Assembly: GCA_001632435.1 (NCBI GenBank)
Contig: KV423973.1
Location: 108,076 to 172,075, forward strand
Direction: 5' to 3'
DNA length: 64,000 bases
From: Calocera cornea HHB12733
Taxonomy: Eukaryota > Basidiomycota > Dacrymycetes > Dacrymycetales > Dacrymycetaceae
Of this stretch, positions 46,298 to 57,753 are shown in pieces (the stretch's first letter is position 1; every line of letters starts with the position of its first letter). The notes below the pieces were generated by a model. That model saw nothing but the letters and a program-made list of their open reading frames with translations, made no database searches and was not told the origin of the DNA. A program made the position numbers and the translations under genes.

Positions 46298-46747
46298 TGC
46301 TGGGGTATCGCGCGCCTTAGAGAGCAGGGGCTCGTTGCGCTGGAATCGAGTGGGCGGGCCGGACGAGCTGACGGTCACCCAACAAGCTTTATAGCGGGTC
46401 CGACTCTAACGCGCATCGGGGGAACATGCCGGCGTGAACGGGCCCCTGAGCAGCGCAGTTCGAATCGATCGGTGCGTTCCTGCCTCCGCTGGCGGCCGCT
46501 TCGCCCCGCATTCCCGGCCGCGGATTGGCTTGGCATCTGGGAAAGGACAGCAAGGCGAGATACGTTGATTGTTGATTGTCAGGTCCGGATGTAATGCTGT
46601 ATGGCGTGGACCGCCCCTTTATCCCCGCCTTGATCATGAAAGGATCCAGGCTCGATCCCAATCGCGTGCCAGGAAAGTGCGGCGGAAGTCGCGGGCGCAA
46701 CTCTGAATCCCCGGCGCGTCCTCGGCTCTGACCCGTCCACCACCACA
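46298..46747. promoter_or_regulatory. Divergent promoter, Cys-rich protein / TENA protein
   Basis: A 450-base head-to-head interval with no coding structure. It contains the TATA-like element at 46386-46394 for the minus-strand gene. Confidence 0.5.
46386..46394 (-). promoter_or_regulatory. TATA-like element of the Cys-rich gene
   Basis: On the minus strand it reads CTATAAAG, about 90 bases before the ATG at 46297. Confidence 0.4.
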
Positions 46748-47580
46748 ATGTCCGCGACCCTGACCACGCACCTCATCGGCACTTTTGCAGCGGCCTACCA
46801 ACGCGCAACGCAGCATGCGTTCCTCCAGGCCGCAGGCGAGCGCACGCTCGACAAGGAGACGCTGTCGGCTTGGCTGACCCAGGACTACATCTACACCAGA
46901 GGGTATCTCAAGCTCGTCGGCCTCATTCTCTCCCGCTACACCGAGGCGCCCATCCACATGCGCCGGCAGCTCGTGAAACTCCTCAGTACCGGCCTCAGCA
47001 ATGTCTCCGAAGAGCAAGCGTTCTTCCTCCAGCAGGCCGAAGAACACGAGCTGGATATCCGCGCCGTTCCTGCCGGGGTCAAGGCCGTATTGTCGGGCGA
47101 AGTCAGGCCGTACATGCTTCCCCTTCCCCAGACGGCCGCGTATGTCGATTTCATGATCGCCACCGGCACTCAGGGCACCATCGAAGAGGCTCTCATCCTT
47201 CTTTGGGCTACGGTAGGCCATCATGCCCGATGATTCTGAACTTTGCAATTGACGTACAAACTAGGAGAAGGCAAGACGCCTCCACAAATGCTCGTAGGCC
47301 GTCTCCACTAACACGCATTGGTTTTCAGTGCTACCTCGAAGCATGGACCTTTGCGTCCCAGCGGGTCCCAGCCGAGTTCCGCAGCCCGGCCGCTGCGGCC
47401 CTAGACAAGTTCATCCACAACTGGAGCAGTCCCGAGTTCCGAGCGTTCGTTGACGAGCTCGGGGAGCTCGTCGATCAGCTCGGCATCCCGCTTGACAAGG
47501 CCGACTCGAGGTGCGAGAGGGCGGAGGGGGTCATGTTCCGGGTCCTCTATCTGGAGGAGATGTTCTGGCCGAAGATGTAA
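46748..47580 (+). CDS. TENA/THI-4 family protein (thiaminase II-like)
   Basis: Exons 46748-47212 and 47329-47580 give 238 aa; the 116-nt intron has a CTAACAC branch site. The all-helical heme-oxygenase-like fold is suggested by a start with LSAWLTQDYIYTRGYLKLVG, a central helix with QAFFLQQAEEHELD, CYLEAWTFAS around the usual active-site Cys region, and the C-terminal FRVLYLEEMFW. Family members hydrolyse aminopyrimidine breakdown products of thiamine for salvage. Some fungal homologues have lost thiamine chemistry. Here the CYLEAW motif replaces the more usual Tyr-rich block, so activity needs testing. Confidence 0.85.
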
Positions 47581-48000
47581 ACGCCGACGTTGGACTCGTC
47601 GCTCGGAACGAATCGGCGATACATACGCCAATGTATCACCTAGATAACACCGGTACCACCAGACGGTTAGCAAAATAGAAACGCCAAATGAAGGCCTTGT
47701 AGCGAGGGGACGCGACGCGACCGACATGACGTAAGGGTCCTTGGTGGTGAGTGGGTCAAATCACGTGTGGAAGCAAAGGCGATCTCTGCTCTGTGGCGAA
47801 CCACCGAAGGATTCTTCCAGCTTCGCCCTCGCTTCAGCACCAGTCAGGATGGCCCGCCTCAGACCACCCACCCCTTTCCTCCCCTCCCATCACCACCTAC
47901 AAAAACGGCCGCTTCCCGTGCCCCCCCTCCGCATCGCAACTCTGTCACATCCCCCTGCGTCGCCCTGCATACATAGCACCGTCCCGCCCTTATCGACAAG
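47581..48000. other. Intergenic, promoter of the RNase III-like gene
   Basis: No gene. A pyrimidine-rich leader occupies 47880-47990, just before the ATG at 48001. Confidence 0.45.
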
Positions 48001-49796
48001 ATGCAGTCTATGGGTATCTGGAACGTCTGGGCGAACGCGTCCAACAACCTCACCGATGGCACGATCGTCCAAGTTGCTCCCACCAGCACCGCTCCTCTCC
48101 CAACTCCATCGGCCGCGACTGCCCTCGTGCTCCGCGACGCTCTCCCGGTCGCCGAACGCGACACGTCGACTCTCGATATCACCGCCGAGAAGAAACTGTT
48201 AGCCGGGCTGCAAGACAAACAGCGCTCCGAAGAATACAACCGCGCCAAAGTTCACGGACGAGCGCTGATCAAGGCTGCGATCCTCGCTGAGCTGGGAACA
48301 ATGCTTCCCGATGTCCCTGCGACTATTCTCGAGGTTCGTCGTAACCCAAGTTCACGTCGAACTGATCATATCATTGACATCTACGTCTAAAGCGCAAGGC
48401 TACCAAAGCGCTTCTCGTGCATACCTTTCTGGCTAATGTGGCGACCGAGCTGGATTTTCCTACTCGGATCGCAATCGCTACCGAGTCTGCTCTTACAATC
48501 AGCGACAGCCTTCTGGCGGAGGCGTTTCAGGCGTTCGTTGGGGCCATGTTCGTCGAAAACGGGAACGATATGGCAATCATACATCACTTCTGTCGAAAGG
48601 CCTTCTCCAACCAGCTGCCAGCCCTGGCATCTGCTGACGTCGTAACCGTATCGACTGCAACCAAATCTCTCGGCAGTGCCAACCGCGAGCACCCGGACAA
48701 CGCCAAAAATCAACTCCTTGTGATCACCAGGTGAGATATTCGTCTCCCACATTGCGCGTTGCTAACGCGTTTTGTAGCGCAGAGCAGTCTAATACGGGTA
48801 GCAGCGACATGGACAACAATGTTGTAACGGACGTGTCTTCTCTGTACTCCAGTCAACAAGGTGTCCTATCTGCAAGGACCGTGCCCATCACGCCGCCGGG
48901 GAGCGAAGGGCAACGCGAAGCTCAAGGCGCCGCACCCAATGCTCTCCAGCTTATTCTTGCGAAACCGGCGGGAGCTAGACCAACAGAATCTACAGAGAGC
49001 GGGCAGAACGCTTCGATGACTAGTCAGGCACTCCACATGGCGAAGGTGTCGGCTTATGACGCGTCGGGCGGCGACAAGGGCCATGCATCAGGTATGGTCA
49101 ACGGCAGAGACAAATTCCCGACGGGAAGGGATCTTCCAACTGCATCCTCGATGTTCCGCAGCAGGACGAGCGATACGGGCTTCAGCAACCCAGACGGGAC
49201 GTTCCGTGGCCTTGTTGTTTATGAGCGACCAGTTCCCAATGGCACCGACCCGTATCTCGATCAAGGCAGTCAGCCAAGGGGACAACTCGGAGGGCGTGCA
49301 CAGAATGTGCAAAGGAAGCGCAAGCAGCAGAGGCAAGGTCCGCCCGAGCTTGCCCTCCGAACCGATGGTCTCAGTCCAGATGGCCTGCGGGCGAGGGATG
49401 GCCTTCCACCGAGGAAGCGCAAGGGTGACGGCAAAGAGGGGCCTCACCGCAAGAGGGCCAAAACCGGTCGTAAGCTAATCTGCGCTAAATATCCATGCGT
49501 GTGCTGACGTCCTTGTCCCCACAGTGCAGCGGTTGGAAGGAGACAAGCTGAGGTTGGACGACTACATGCGCAAGAATCATCCACAGGTCGATATCTCCTA
49601 CAAGCCTTATGGTTTGTTCAGCCTTGGGAAGCCGTCCAACGGGATTCGCAATATCGAGATACCCCTTCAAATTGGCGCACCTTTCAACATCACTGTCACC
49701 GGTGTAGGGCCAACGGCGGGAGAAGCGGAGGAGAATGCTGCGACGCAAGCATTGGCCCGTGTGCTCTCTACACAAATGAGCGCACACCAGGCATGA
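48001..49796 (+). CDS. RNase III-like protein lacking catalytic motifs, with dsRBD
   Basis: Exons 48001-48333, 48393-48730, 48778-49469 and 49525-49796 give 544 aa. Residues 70-190 resemble an RNase III fold: RAKVHGRALIKAAILAELG lines up with the signature helix, and LLAEAFQAFVGAMFVENG with the second conserved block. The signature Glu and Asp of ERLEFLGD-type motifs and the Glu of the FEAxxGA motif are replaced (Arg, Gln), so cleavage is unlikely. A 230-residue disordered, Lys/Arg-rich linker follows. The last 90 residues form a dsRNA-binding domain (RLDDYMRKNHP, then PFNITVTGVGPTAGEAEENAA). It may bind dsRNA as a cofactor or decoy in RNA silencing or ribosome assembly. Confidence 0.75.
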
Positions 49797-50118
49797 TATA
49801 TTTGCAGCAATAGAGAACGAGCCATCTGACAAGTTGAACGACATTATCTGACATAGAACTCACATTCCCCGTGTAATAGACTGTGACCTGAAGACCTGAA
49901 TTTTGATTGTTTGCATCTGAGGGGAGAGCGACGTTGGCGACGATGTCTCTCGCTGGAAGGTTCGGCGGCACTCGGCCGCGGCCGCCGCCGATACTCAAAA
50001 TGCCTCCGATTGACCTTAGCACGCGAAGAAACCGAGTCGCGTCGAGGAACGCCGGTGTGCTCGCCACTGCATCTCTTTCCTCTCTGCTACACCGAATACC
50101 GAGCCTGCTGTCTTCCAT
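49797..50118. other. Intergenic, promoter of Rae1 copy A
   Basis: Holds the 3' end of the RNase III-like gene and the Rae1 promoter. No gene seen. Confidence 0.45.
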
Positions 50119-51497
50119 ATGTCTTTTTTCTCCGCAGGCTCAGCGAGCACGAGCACTGCGGCTGCGACAGCGGGCGATCTGTCCAAAGATATCGAAGTTC
50201 AGCAGCCTCCAAGCGACTCCATCTCGTGTTTAGCATTCTCACCCACAGCCGACATCCTTGCCGTGAGCAGCTGGGACAATGGGGTGAGCGTCGCTACTGG
50301 CTGTCGTCCCTACATATGTGCTTGCTGACTGGAGGCACAGGTGAGGGCGTACGAGGTGATGCCGAGTGGGCAAACGACTGGCAAGTTCATGTACAGCCAC
50401 GACCAGCCAGTCATGTCCGTCTGTTGGAGCAAGGTCGGCTACTACGCGCGCCCACTTCGGCTCGTTCATTTATCAATGTAACTCAGGATGGTACCAAGCT
50501 GTTCTCTGGTGGCGCCGACAAAATCGCAAAGATGTATGATGTCAATACGGGTCAGTCTACCCAGGTCGCCGCCCACGACGAACCGATCCGGCACGTGAGA
50601 TGGGTAGACCAAGCCAATGTGTTGGCCACTGGAAGCTGGGATAAAACGCTCAAGGTGCGCTTCGTTGTCTCGACACCATCTAGTACCGTTGACTAAAGCT
50701 CAGTAGTATTGGGATACGCGTTCACCTCAACCGGTGGCGACGGTGACCTTGCCCCACAAAGTCTATGCAATGGACATTCAGTATCCGTTGCTGGTCGTCG
50801 GGACCGCTGAGCGCCACATCTGCATGATTCATCTTTCAAACCCCACTCAAATTGTCCGGGTATGTCTCGTTCGATATATCTGCACAGAAGGGGCATGCTG
50901 ATGATAAGGTCTGCAGACAATGCAAAGTCCGTTGAAGCATCAGACCCGCTGCATTTCGTGCTTCACAACTGCCGACGGTTTTGCCCTTGGAAGCGTAGAA
51001 GGCAGGGTGGCAATCCAGTACGTCCCACCACTTAGGCCTCGGAAATATGCTGAACTCTACGTCAGGATGGTGGAGGAAAAGAACTCTGCTCAAAACTTTT
51101 CTTTCAAGTGTCACCGAAAGGACTCTCCAGGGTCTAAGGATCAAGCTCAGGTGTATGCGGTCAATGATATCAGCTTCCACCACCAACAGGGCACGTTCTC
51201 GACCGCTGGTGCAGATGGCACGTTTACATTCTGGGACAAAGATGCGCGTAGCAGGCTGAAATGTGCGTATGATTAATTCACGACGGTCGCTTATTTTGAC
51301 GAGACGCTATAGCATTCGATGCCGGTTCGAATCCCATTTCAGCCACTGCCTTCAACGCAAGTGGGACCGCCTTCGCCTACGCTATCTCATATGACTGGTC
51401 CAAGGGCCATATCGGCAATGTTGCAGGCCATCCCAACAAAATCATGCTGCATCCCGTCAAAGAGGAGGAGGTGAAAAAGCGGCCTCCGAAGAAATAG
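50119..51497 (+). CDS. RAE1: mRNA export factor Rae1/Gle2, copy A
   Basis: Exons 50119-50283, 50341-50433, 50487-50654, 50707-50859, 50917-51017, 51066-51262 and 51313-51497 give 353 aa, the normal family length. A seven-bladed WD40 propeller is indicated by repeats such as [14 protein letters not shown] and [14 protein letters not shown]. Family-specific blocks are [18 protein letters not shown] and [22 protein letters not shown], and the protein ends KKRPPKK. Rae1 binds the GLEBS motif of Nup98-type nucleoporins and supports mRNA export and mitotic checkpoint control. The fifth intron (48 nt) lacks an in-frame stop. Acceptor AG of intron 3 is preceded by an unused CAG that would create a stop. 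Confidence 0.94.
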
Positions 51498-51837
51498 TCC
51501 GAACGAAGCGGGGTTTATGGACGGGCCGTCACTCATTGCCATGAGTAGGTGTTAATGTGAAGGAGCGCAGTTCTGCGCTCGTATTATTAATCTACCTGGT
51601 GTTCTCATCTGTATCTATACGACGACTACGATGCCGAGTTACGAAGAGATGTTATTGTTGTACTCTCCGGTTGAATGCTCGTCCAGCATTTGCGGGGGCT
51701 ACGCGTGAATATGAGTCGATCAGGGTCCAGAGTCCCAGACTGAGCGCTTTAGACCCTTGCAGTCACCCAACACTCGTTTGTGGTGACAGGTCGTCCTTCT
51801 CCTCTGTCTTGCTTTTTGAAGACAGCTATCACCCTCA
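51498..51837. other. Intergenic between the Rae1 copies
   Basis: No gene. This short spacer must hold the terminator of copy A and the promoter of copy B. Confidence 0.5.
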
Positions 51838-53201
51838 ATGGCCTTCTTTGCTTCTGGAACCAGCGCATCGGCAAGCTCGACCCTTGGCGATGTCACTAAG
51901 GACATTGAAGTACCGCAGCCTCCGGGTGACTCGATCTCCTCGATCGCGTTCTCTCCGACAGCCGACATCCTCGCAGTAGGCAGTTGGGACAATGCGGTAA
52001 GTTGTTTGCATCTACGCGTTATATCGAGATACTCACAGCCATCCTAGGTAAGAGGGTACGAGGTGGGGCCGGGAGGCGTCACGCAGGGCAAGTTCATGTA
52101 CGCGCATGACCAGCCTGTGCTGTCGGTTTGCTGGAGTCGTGTAAGTCGCCAATGATGCCGACCAGACGCACATATTCACTGTGAGCCAGGATGGGACGAA
52201 AGTATTCTCTGGCGGCGCAGACAAGACTGCGAAGGTTTTCGATGTCACGACGGGGCAGTCCGCCCAGGCTGGCGTCCATGACGAGCCGGTGCGGGTGGTG
52301 AAGTGGGTGGATCAGGTCAATGTGCTGGCTACCGGTGGATGGGACAGAACAGTCAAGGTATGTCGGCTGCTTGCTGAGAACGATCGTGTAAACTGACGAT
52401 ATCAGTACTGGGATCTTCGTTCGCCACAGCCCGTTGCGTCAGTTACGCTGTCTCACAAGGTCTATGCAATGGACGTCCAGTATCCCCTCCTTGTCGCCGC
52501 TACTGGCGATCGTCAAATTTCGATGGTGAATCTGACCAACCCCGGCACCATCTATCGGGTATGTTTCATCATCCGCCCTCATTTGAGCTGACCGTCTGAA
52601 TATATCCTTTCGTAGACCATCCCGAGTCCACTGAAGCAACAAACGCGTTGCATTACCTGCTTTCCCACCGCGGATGGCTTCGCGCTTGGAAGCATAGAAG
52701 GAAGAGTCGCGATACAGTACGTGATTCCATGCCGCCTGATAGTCGCAACCTTGTTGATGGTGTTGTAGGAACGTGGATGAGAAGAACTCGGCGGCAAATT
52801 ACTCTTTCCGATGCCATCGGAAAGACACGCCGGGTTTGAAGGGTCAAGACGACGTGTATTCAGTCAACGACATCAAGTTTCATCCCACACAAGGCACATT
52901 CTCGACTGCAGGGTCGGATGGTGGGTTTACGTTCTGGGATAAGGATGCCAGGAGTCGATTGAAAAGTATGCCACACCTCTCACATCTGCGGTTTGTCGTT
53001 GACATTGTTCTCTCAGGCTTCGAAGCTACCAAATATCCTATTTCGTCGACGTCCTTCAACGCTAGCGGTACTGCATTCGCGTATGCCATATCTTACGATT
53101 GGTCGAAGGGCTATGGCGGCAATGTCACGGGCCACCCGAACAAGATCATGCTGCATCCGATCAAGGAAGAGGAGGTCAGGAAGCGTCCGCCGAAGAAGTG
53201 A
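51838..53201 (+). CDS. RAE1: mRNA export factor Rae1/Gle2, copy B
   Basis: Exons 51838-51996, 52048-52140, 52190-52357, 52406-52558, 52616-52716, 52769-52965 and 53017-53201 give 351 aa. All six introns sit at the same positions as in copy A, and exons 2-7 have identical lengths, while intron sequences are unrelated. Hence a tandem duplication that is not recent, with both proteins held under constraint. WD40 blocks: [46 protein letters not shown] and [12 protein letters not shown]. Differences from copy A cluster in surface loops and the extreme N-terminus. Either copy may be the housekeeping one. Confidence 0.94.
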
Positions 53202-53510
53202 GGTACAGCGGTGATGTTTCAGTCCACGTGGGCTTTGGGTCGCGTTTTTCTCTGTGTTTTGCAAAGCTTGTTCTCTAGTCAATCAGCAACTTGCATTATG
53301 TGTTACCCTGCATGCCAATAATGAGCGCGTCTATACCAGCGGCGGTGGGTTGGTCACTAGGTTGTTACCAAATTTAGGAGTTGCGATTCATTGTACCCTC
53401 GACCCTATTATGCCTCCGTCCGGTGCACAGTCCATCAGCCGTGCTCACGGTCGTTGTGCCCTGGTTGCCTCCTCATCGACTGTGAATCTTATTTGCACGG
53501 GCTGCTCTAC
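53202..53510. other. Intergenic, promoter of Pmt2
   Basis: No gene seen between Rae1 copy B and Pmt2. Confidence 0.45.
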
Positions 53511-56510
53511 ATGCCGCCTCGACCACTGCAGCAGCTGCCTGTCCACTACCAGCTATCCGCCGCCTACTCTGAGGCTACCCACACCGAAGACGACGACGCG
53601 TCCTACATCCACGTATCCGACCCTTACCAGGACCCGACGGACGACGAAGGCCTCCCGCTCCACTACTCGATGGCGGAGGAGAGCACGCGGCGGAGGAACG
53701 TGTCGTCCAACCTAGGAAGCGCAAAGAAAGAGGAGGGCTTTGGCTATCACGATACCAATGGGGCACAAGACGATGCGGACGGCAAGGGCTTGAGCGCGAA
53801 GCACGTCAAGTTCCTGCCCAGGGGACAGCAACACGTCCGACGCCGTCGGCTGCCACCTCCGTCAACGCTCGTACGCATCCATCTACACCATCATGGACTC
53901 TGGCTGATGTACTGTACCAGAACGAATTCATTCAACAAAATTGGGAGTGGATCCCACCTATAATCTACACGCTCCTTGCCGCCTTCACTCGCTTCTACCA
54001 AATCGGAAAGTCCAACACGGTTGTCTGGGACGAGGTAAGCACCATTGTGCTCATGACCGGCGATCAGTCTCTGAACCTGGTTTAGGCGCATTTCGGAAAG
54101 TTCGGCTCCCATTACCTGAAGCGCGAGTTCTACTTCGATGTGCATCCTCCACTAGGCAAGATGCTGGTCGGCCTTGCCGGTCTTTTGTCTGGCTACGACG
54201 GCTCGTTCGAGTTCAAGTCCGGCGAAGTCTACCCCGACCACGTACCATACACCGCAATGCGAGTCATGCTGGCGTCCTTCGGAGCGGCTATGGTTCCAAT
54301 AGGATGGCTAACCGCGGTTGAGCTGGGTTTCAGCCAACGAACCTGTCACCTCGTCGCTTTGATGGTGTTGTTCGGTACGCGCGTTTCCTTTCTGTACGTA
54401 GAATGTTGACACTGAGTTGTTACCTCGACAAGACTGCGCTTGGGCAACTATCAGCCGCTTCATTCTTCTTGACTCGATGTTGCTCTTCTTTACTTTCACC
54501 ACCGTCTTCGGTTTGACAAAATTCCACAATCAGCAGTGGAGGTAAGCTGCGTGCATTGTCTTGAGGAATGATTCTTACAAACATCTCCAGATCCTTTTCG
54601 TTTGACTGGTGGTTCTGGCTGGCCTTTACGGGAGCTTCGATCGGATGTGTGATCAGTGTGAAATGGGTCGGCTTTTTTGTGACGGCCTTGGTTGGTCTCT
54701 ACACCATTGAGGATCTGTGGGACAAGTTCGGCGACTTGCAAATGCCTGTGGTATGTTCATACGCAATGGCAGTGTTCCAGAGCTCACAGCACTCTCCAGC
54801 GAGTATACCTACGACACTGGGCTGCCAGAGCGCTGTGCCTGATCGTAATTCCGATCCTCGTCTACATGGCGTCTTTCAAGATCCATTTCCTGATTTTGAA
54901 CCACTCTGGGCCTGGAGATGCTCAGATGAGCTCTCTGTTCCAGGCAAACCTCCGAGGAAACGACTTTGCCCAGAACCCTCTTGGTGAGTTGAGAAGGGCA
55001 TTCGTTTTCGGTCAGGCTCTGATAGCAATATCCAGAGGTCGCTATTGGCTCGAAGTTAACGTTGAAAAATATGGGTTGGGGCGGCGGATTGCTGCACTCC
55101 CACGCTCACAATTATCCTACCGGCTCTCAACAGCAGCAAGTTACCTGTTATCATTACAAGGACGACAACAACAACTTCCTCGTCATGCCGCGCTGGGATG
55201 AGAATGACTATGATCCCAATGGCGACTTGCGCTTCATACACGACGGCGACATCATTCGTCTCGTTCATCAGTCCACCGGTCGCAATCTTCACTCCCATCC
55301 TCTGCCAGCGCCTATCACCAAGTTGAACAACGAGGTCAGCTGCTACGGCAACGCGACGATTGGCGATTACCAGGACTATTGGGTTGTCGAAGTTGTCGAT
55401 GATCTCCATCTGGGCTCGAAACACAACGTCCACAATATTCATTCATTGACGACGCGGCTGCGCTTCCGGCATCATTCTCAAGGCTGTTACCTTCGGGCTG
55501 CAAATGCAATCCTTCCGCAATGGGGATGGAAACAGGTCGAAGTTTCGTGCGTGAAGGAGAACAACCCCAAAGATGCTCACACGTACTGGAACGTGGAGAG
55601 CCACTGGAACGACCGCTGTGCGTATCTTAACATCGTTCCTGTTCTGTCGTTGACATTCGTATAGTGCCACGAGGTGAAGTGAAGTTGTACCGATCACCGT
55701 TCCTCCGAGACTTCTGGCATCTCAACGTTGCGATGATGACCTCAAACAATGCCCTCATTCCTGACCCCGACAAGGAAGACATCCTCGCATCTACCCCCTA
55801 CCAGTGGCCCTGGTTGAATGTAGGTTTACGAATGTGCGGCTGGGGTGATCAACAAATCAAGTACTATCTCCTGGGAAATCCTATCATCTGGTGGAGCGGT
55901 ACTGCTAGCTTGGTAATCTCGTTGGCTGCTCTCGGCATGTACCTTCTGCGGATGCAACGGCGTTTCAACGATTTCGAGCCAGGTACGTTTATCTACTCTG
56001 GCCGTAGTCCGATGGCTGACCGCTCTGGCAGGTCAATTTGACCATGTTTTGTATGTTGGCAAAGTCGCCTTCCTAGGCTGGTTCCTGCATTATTGTGAGT
56101 AGCCGCGTAGACCATGTCGGCGTTAAACTGATGGTTCCCAGTCCCCTTCCTGATCATGGGCCGTGTCACCTATATCCACCACTATGTAAGCCGATTCATG
56201 GTTACGGTATGCAATCATTGAACTTGTGCGCAGCTCCCAGCCCTATGGTTTTCCGTCCTCATGACTGGCCATCTCCTGGATCACTTCATCTTCAAATCGA
56301 AGCGCCTATCAGAGCGCACAAAATGGACCGTCTTCATATTCTGCGCGCTGGCCGTGATCGAGACCTTCCTCTGGTTCAGGGGTATCGTCTTCGGAATCGA
56401 GGGGCCTATCAAGGACCACAAGGGACTGCTGTGGCGGAAGGTGAGCGGCTCCCTTACATCGATCCATGCAGACACTGATGCGATTGCCTCAGTCTTGGAA
56501 CATCTATTAA
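53511..56510 (+). CDS. PMT2: Protein O-mannosyltransferase, Pmt2 type
   Basis: Confident exons: through 54034, then 54086-54374, 54433-54541, 54591-54750, 54800-54983, 55036-55617, 55665-55982, 56032-56094, 56142-56185, 56234-56440 and 56493-56510. The luminal Asp-Glu catalytic motif is WDEAHFGKFGSHY, followed by FDVHPPLGKM, many membrane segments, and a MIR region (GWGGGLLHSHAHNYP, HPLPAPI and the GNATIGDYQDYW block). The protein ends SWNIY. Pmt2 acts with Pmt1-type partners in the ER to transfer mannose from dolichol phosphate to Ser/Thr. The N-terminal cytosolic part is unresolved: a natural-looking frame from an ATG at 53511 (DPTDDEGLPLHY, KHVKFLP) runs into the frame of PSTPSWTLADVLYQNEF only if one base is shifted near 53820. 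Confidence 0.88.
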
Positions 56511-56777
56511 GCGCTCGGACTCGTTATTTAGCATGCTGTATAGTATACTACACATCGCATAGAATACCACCCTATCATAGCCAGGAGTGAGCCCTCGTTA
56601 GTAGGGGACGATTTCTGAGCAGAGGCTTGCGCAGCGTCATCGGCACGCGGGTTCGCGGACCTGCGCATTCATGCGGCCGACGCCACCTGACTTGCGGCCA
56701 TCTCAGCACGTCGTGCGCTGCATATATGCAGACCCCGCCTCCTTTCGTCCTGTATTATTATCGATTTCGCTACTTGA

Positions 56778-57753
56778 ATGTCTGATCTGACGTGGTAAGC
56801 AGCTTATGTGCTCGTTTCATCTCCGAAAGGCTGATCAAACGCCAGGCAATTCATCATCAAGTTCATCATTGTCGGTGACGCAGGCGTCGGCAAGAGCTCC
56901 ATCCTCATCCGCTTCACCGACTCTCGGTTCCTTGCCAATCCGGATCCAACAGTGAGCGCTGTCATATAACGCGGTGAAGATCACTCGCTGAGCTTCGGCG
57001 CGCTAGCTGGGCGTTGAGTTCGGGTCGAAGTTGGTGCACCTGGCAGATGAGGACAAGACGATAAAGGTCCAAAGTGTGTATCGTCGTCGCCTGTCTGGAG
57101 TTTATCACTCATGTAAACTAGTTTGGGATACTGCCGGTGCTGAGCAATTCCGAAGTATCACTCGGTCTTATTATCGGGGTGCTGCCGGTGCATTACTCGT
57201 CTACGATGCCACATCACGGACCAGTACGTGGCTTGCCCCTCACAACGCCCATTGCTTACCCCCGCGTGCAGGCTTCAACAGCGCAAAGTCGTGGCTTCAA
57301 GATGTGCGGGAACATGCAGATCCAAATCTGACGTGCATCCTCGTGGCGAACAAGGTGGATCTGATTCAGGAAGGGGAGGACGGGGATCGGAGACGAGCTG
57401 TCATGACGGAGGAAGCGGCGGCATGGGCTGAGCAGGAGGGGTTGCTGTTCTTGGAGGGCAGTGCAAAGACTGGCGAGAACATTGACGAGGTACGCTGATA
57501 GTGGGCTGTCTATCTCGGCGCTGTTCTAACCTGAGACCCAGGCATTCGAGACAGCAGTGCGGGATATCCTGGACAAGATCAAGCGAGGGGTGTTCGATGA
57601 CCACAAGGTACGAGTGCAGGATCCTCTTGGCGTGTTCTGTCTTCTCATCGCTCTGTGCAGCCGTCAGGAATCAAGCCAGCTCGCTCCGCGCCGGGGTCAA
57701 CCGGACTCTCGTTAGAGGCGGAGCCGAAGACACAAGGCTATTGCTGCACATGA
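56778..57753 (+). CDS. Rab4-like small GTPase
   Basis: Exons 56778-56794, 56846-56951, 57007-57073, 57122-57223, 57272-57489, 57542-57607 and 57661-57753 give 222 aa. G motifs: GDAGVGKSS (P-loop), LGVEFGSK (switch I Rab4/Rab14-like), WDTAGAEQF (switch II), NKVDL and GSAKTG. The C-terminus ends CCT, with a Cys pair for prenylation. Rab4 proteins act in endosome recycling. At the switch-II position where almost all Rabs have the catalytic Gln (WDTAGQE), this protein has Ala (codon GCT, 57139-57141), followed by Glu-Gln. The last intron and exon region is duplicated at 60446-60619. Confidence 0.92.
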
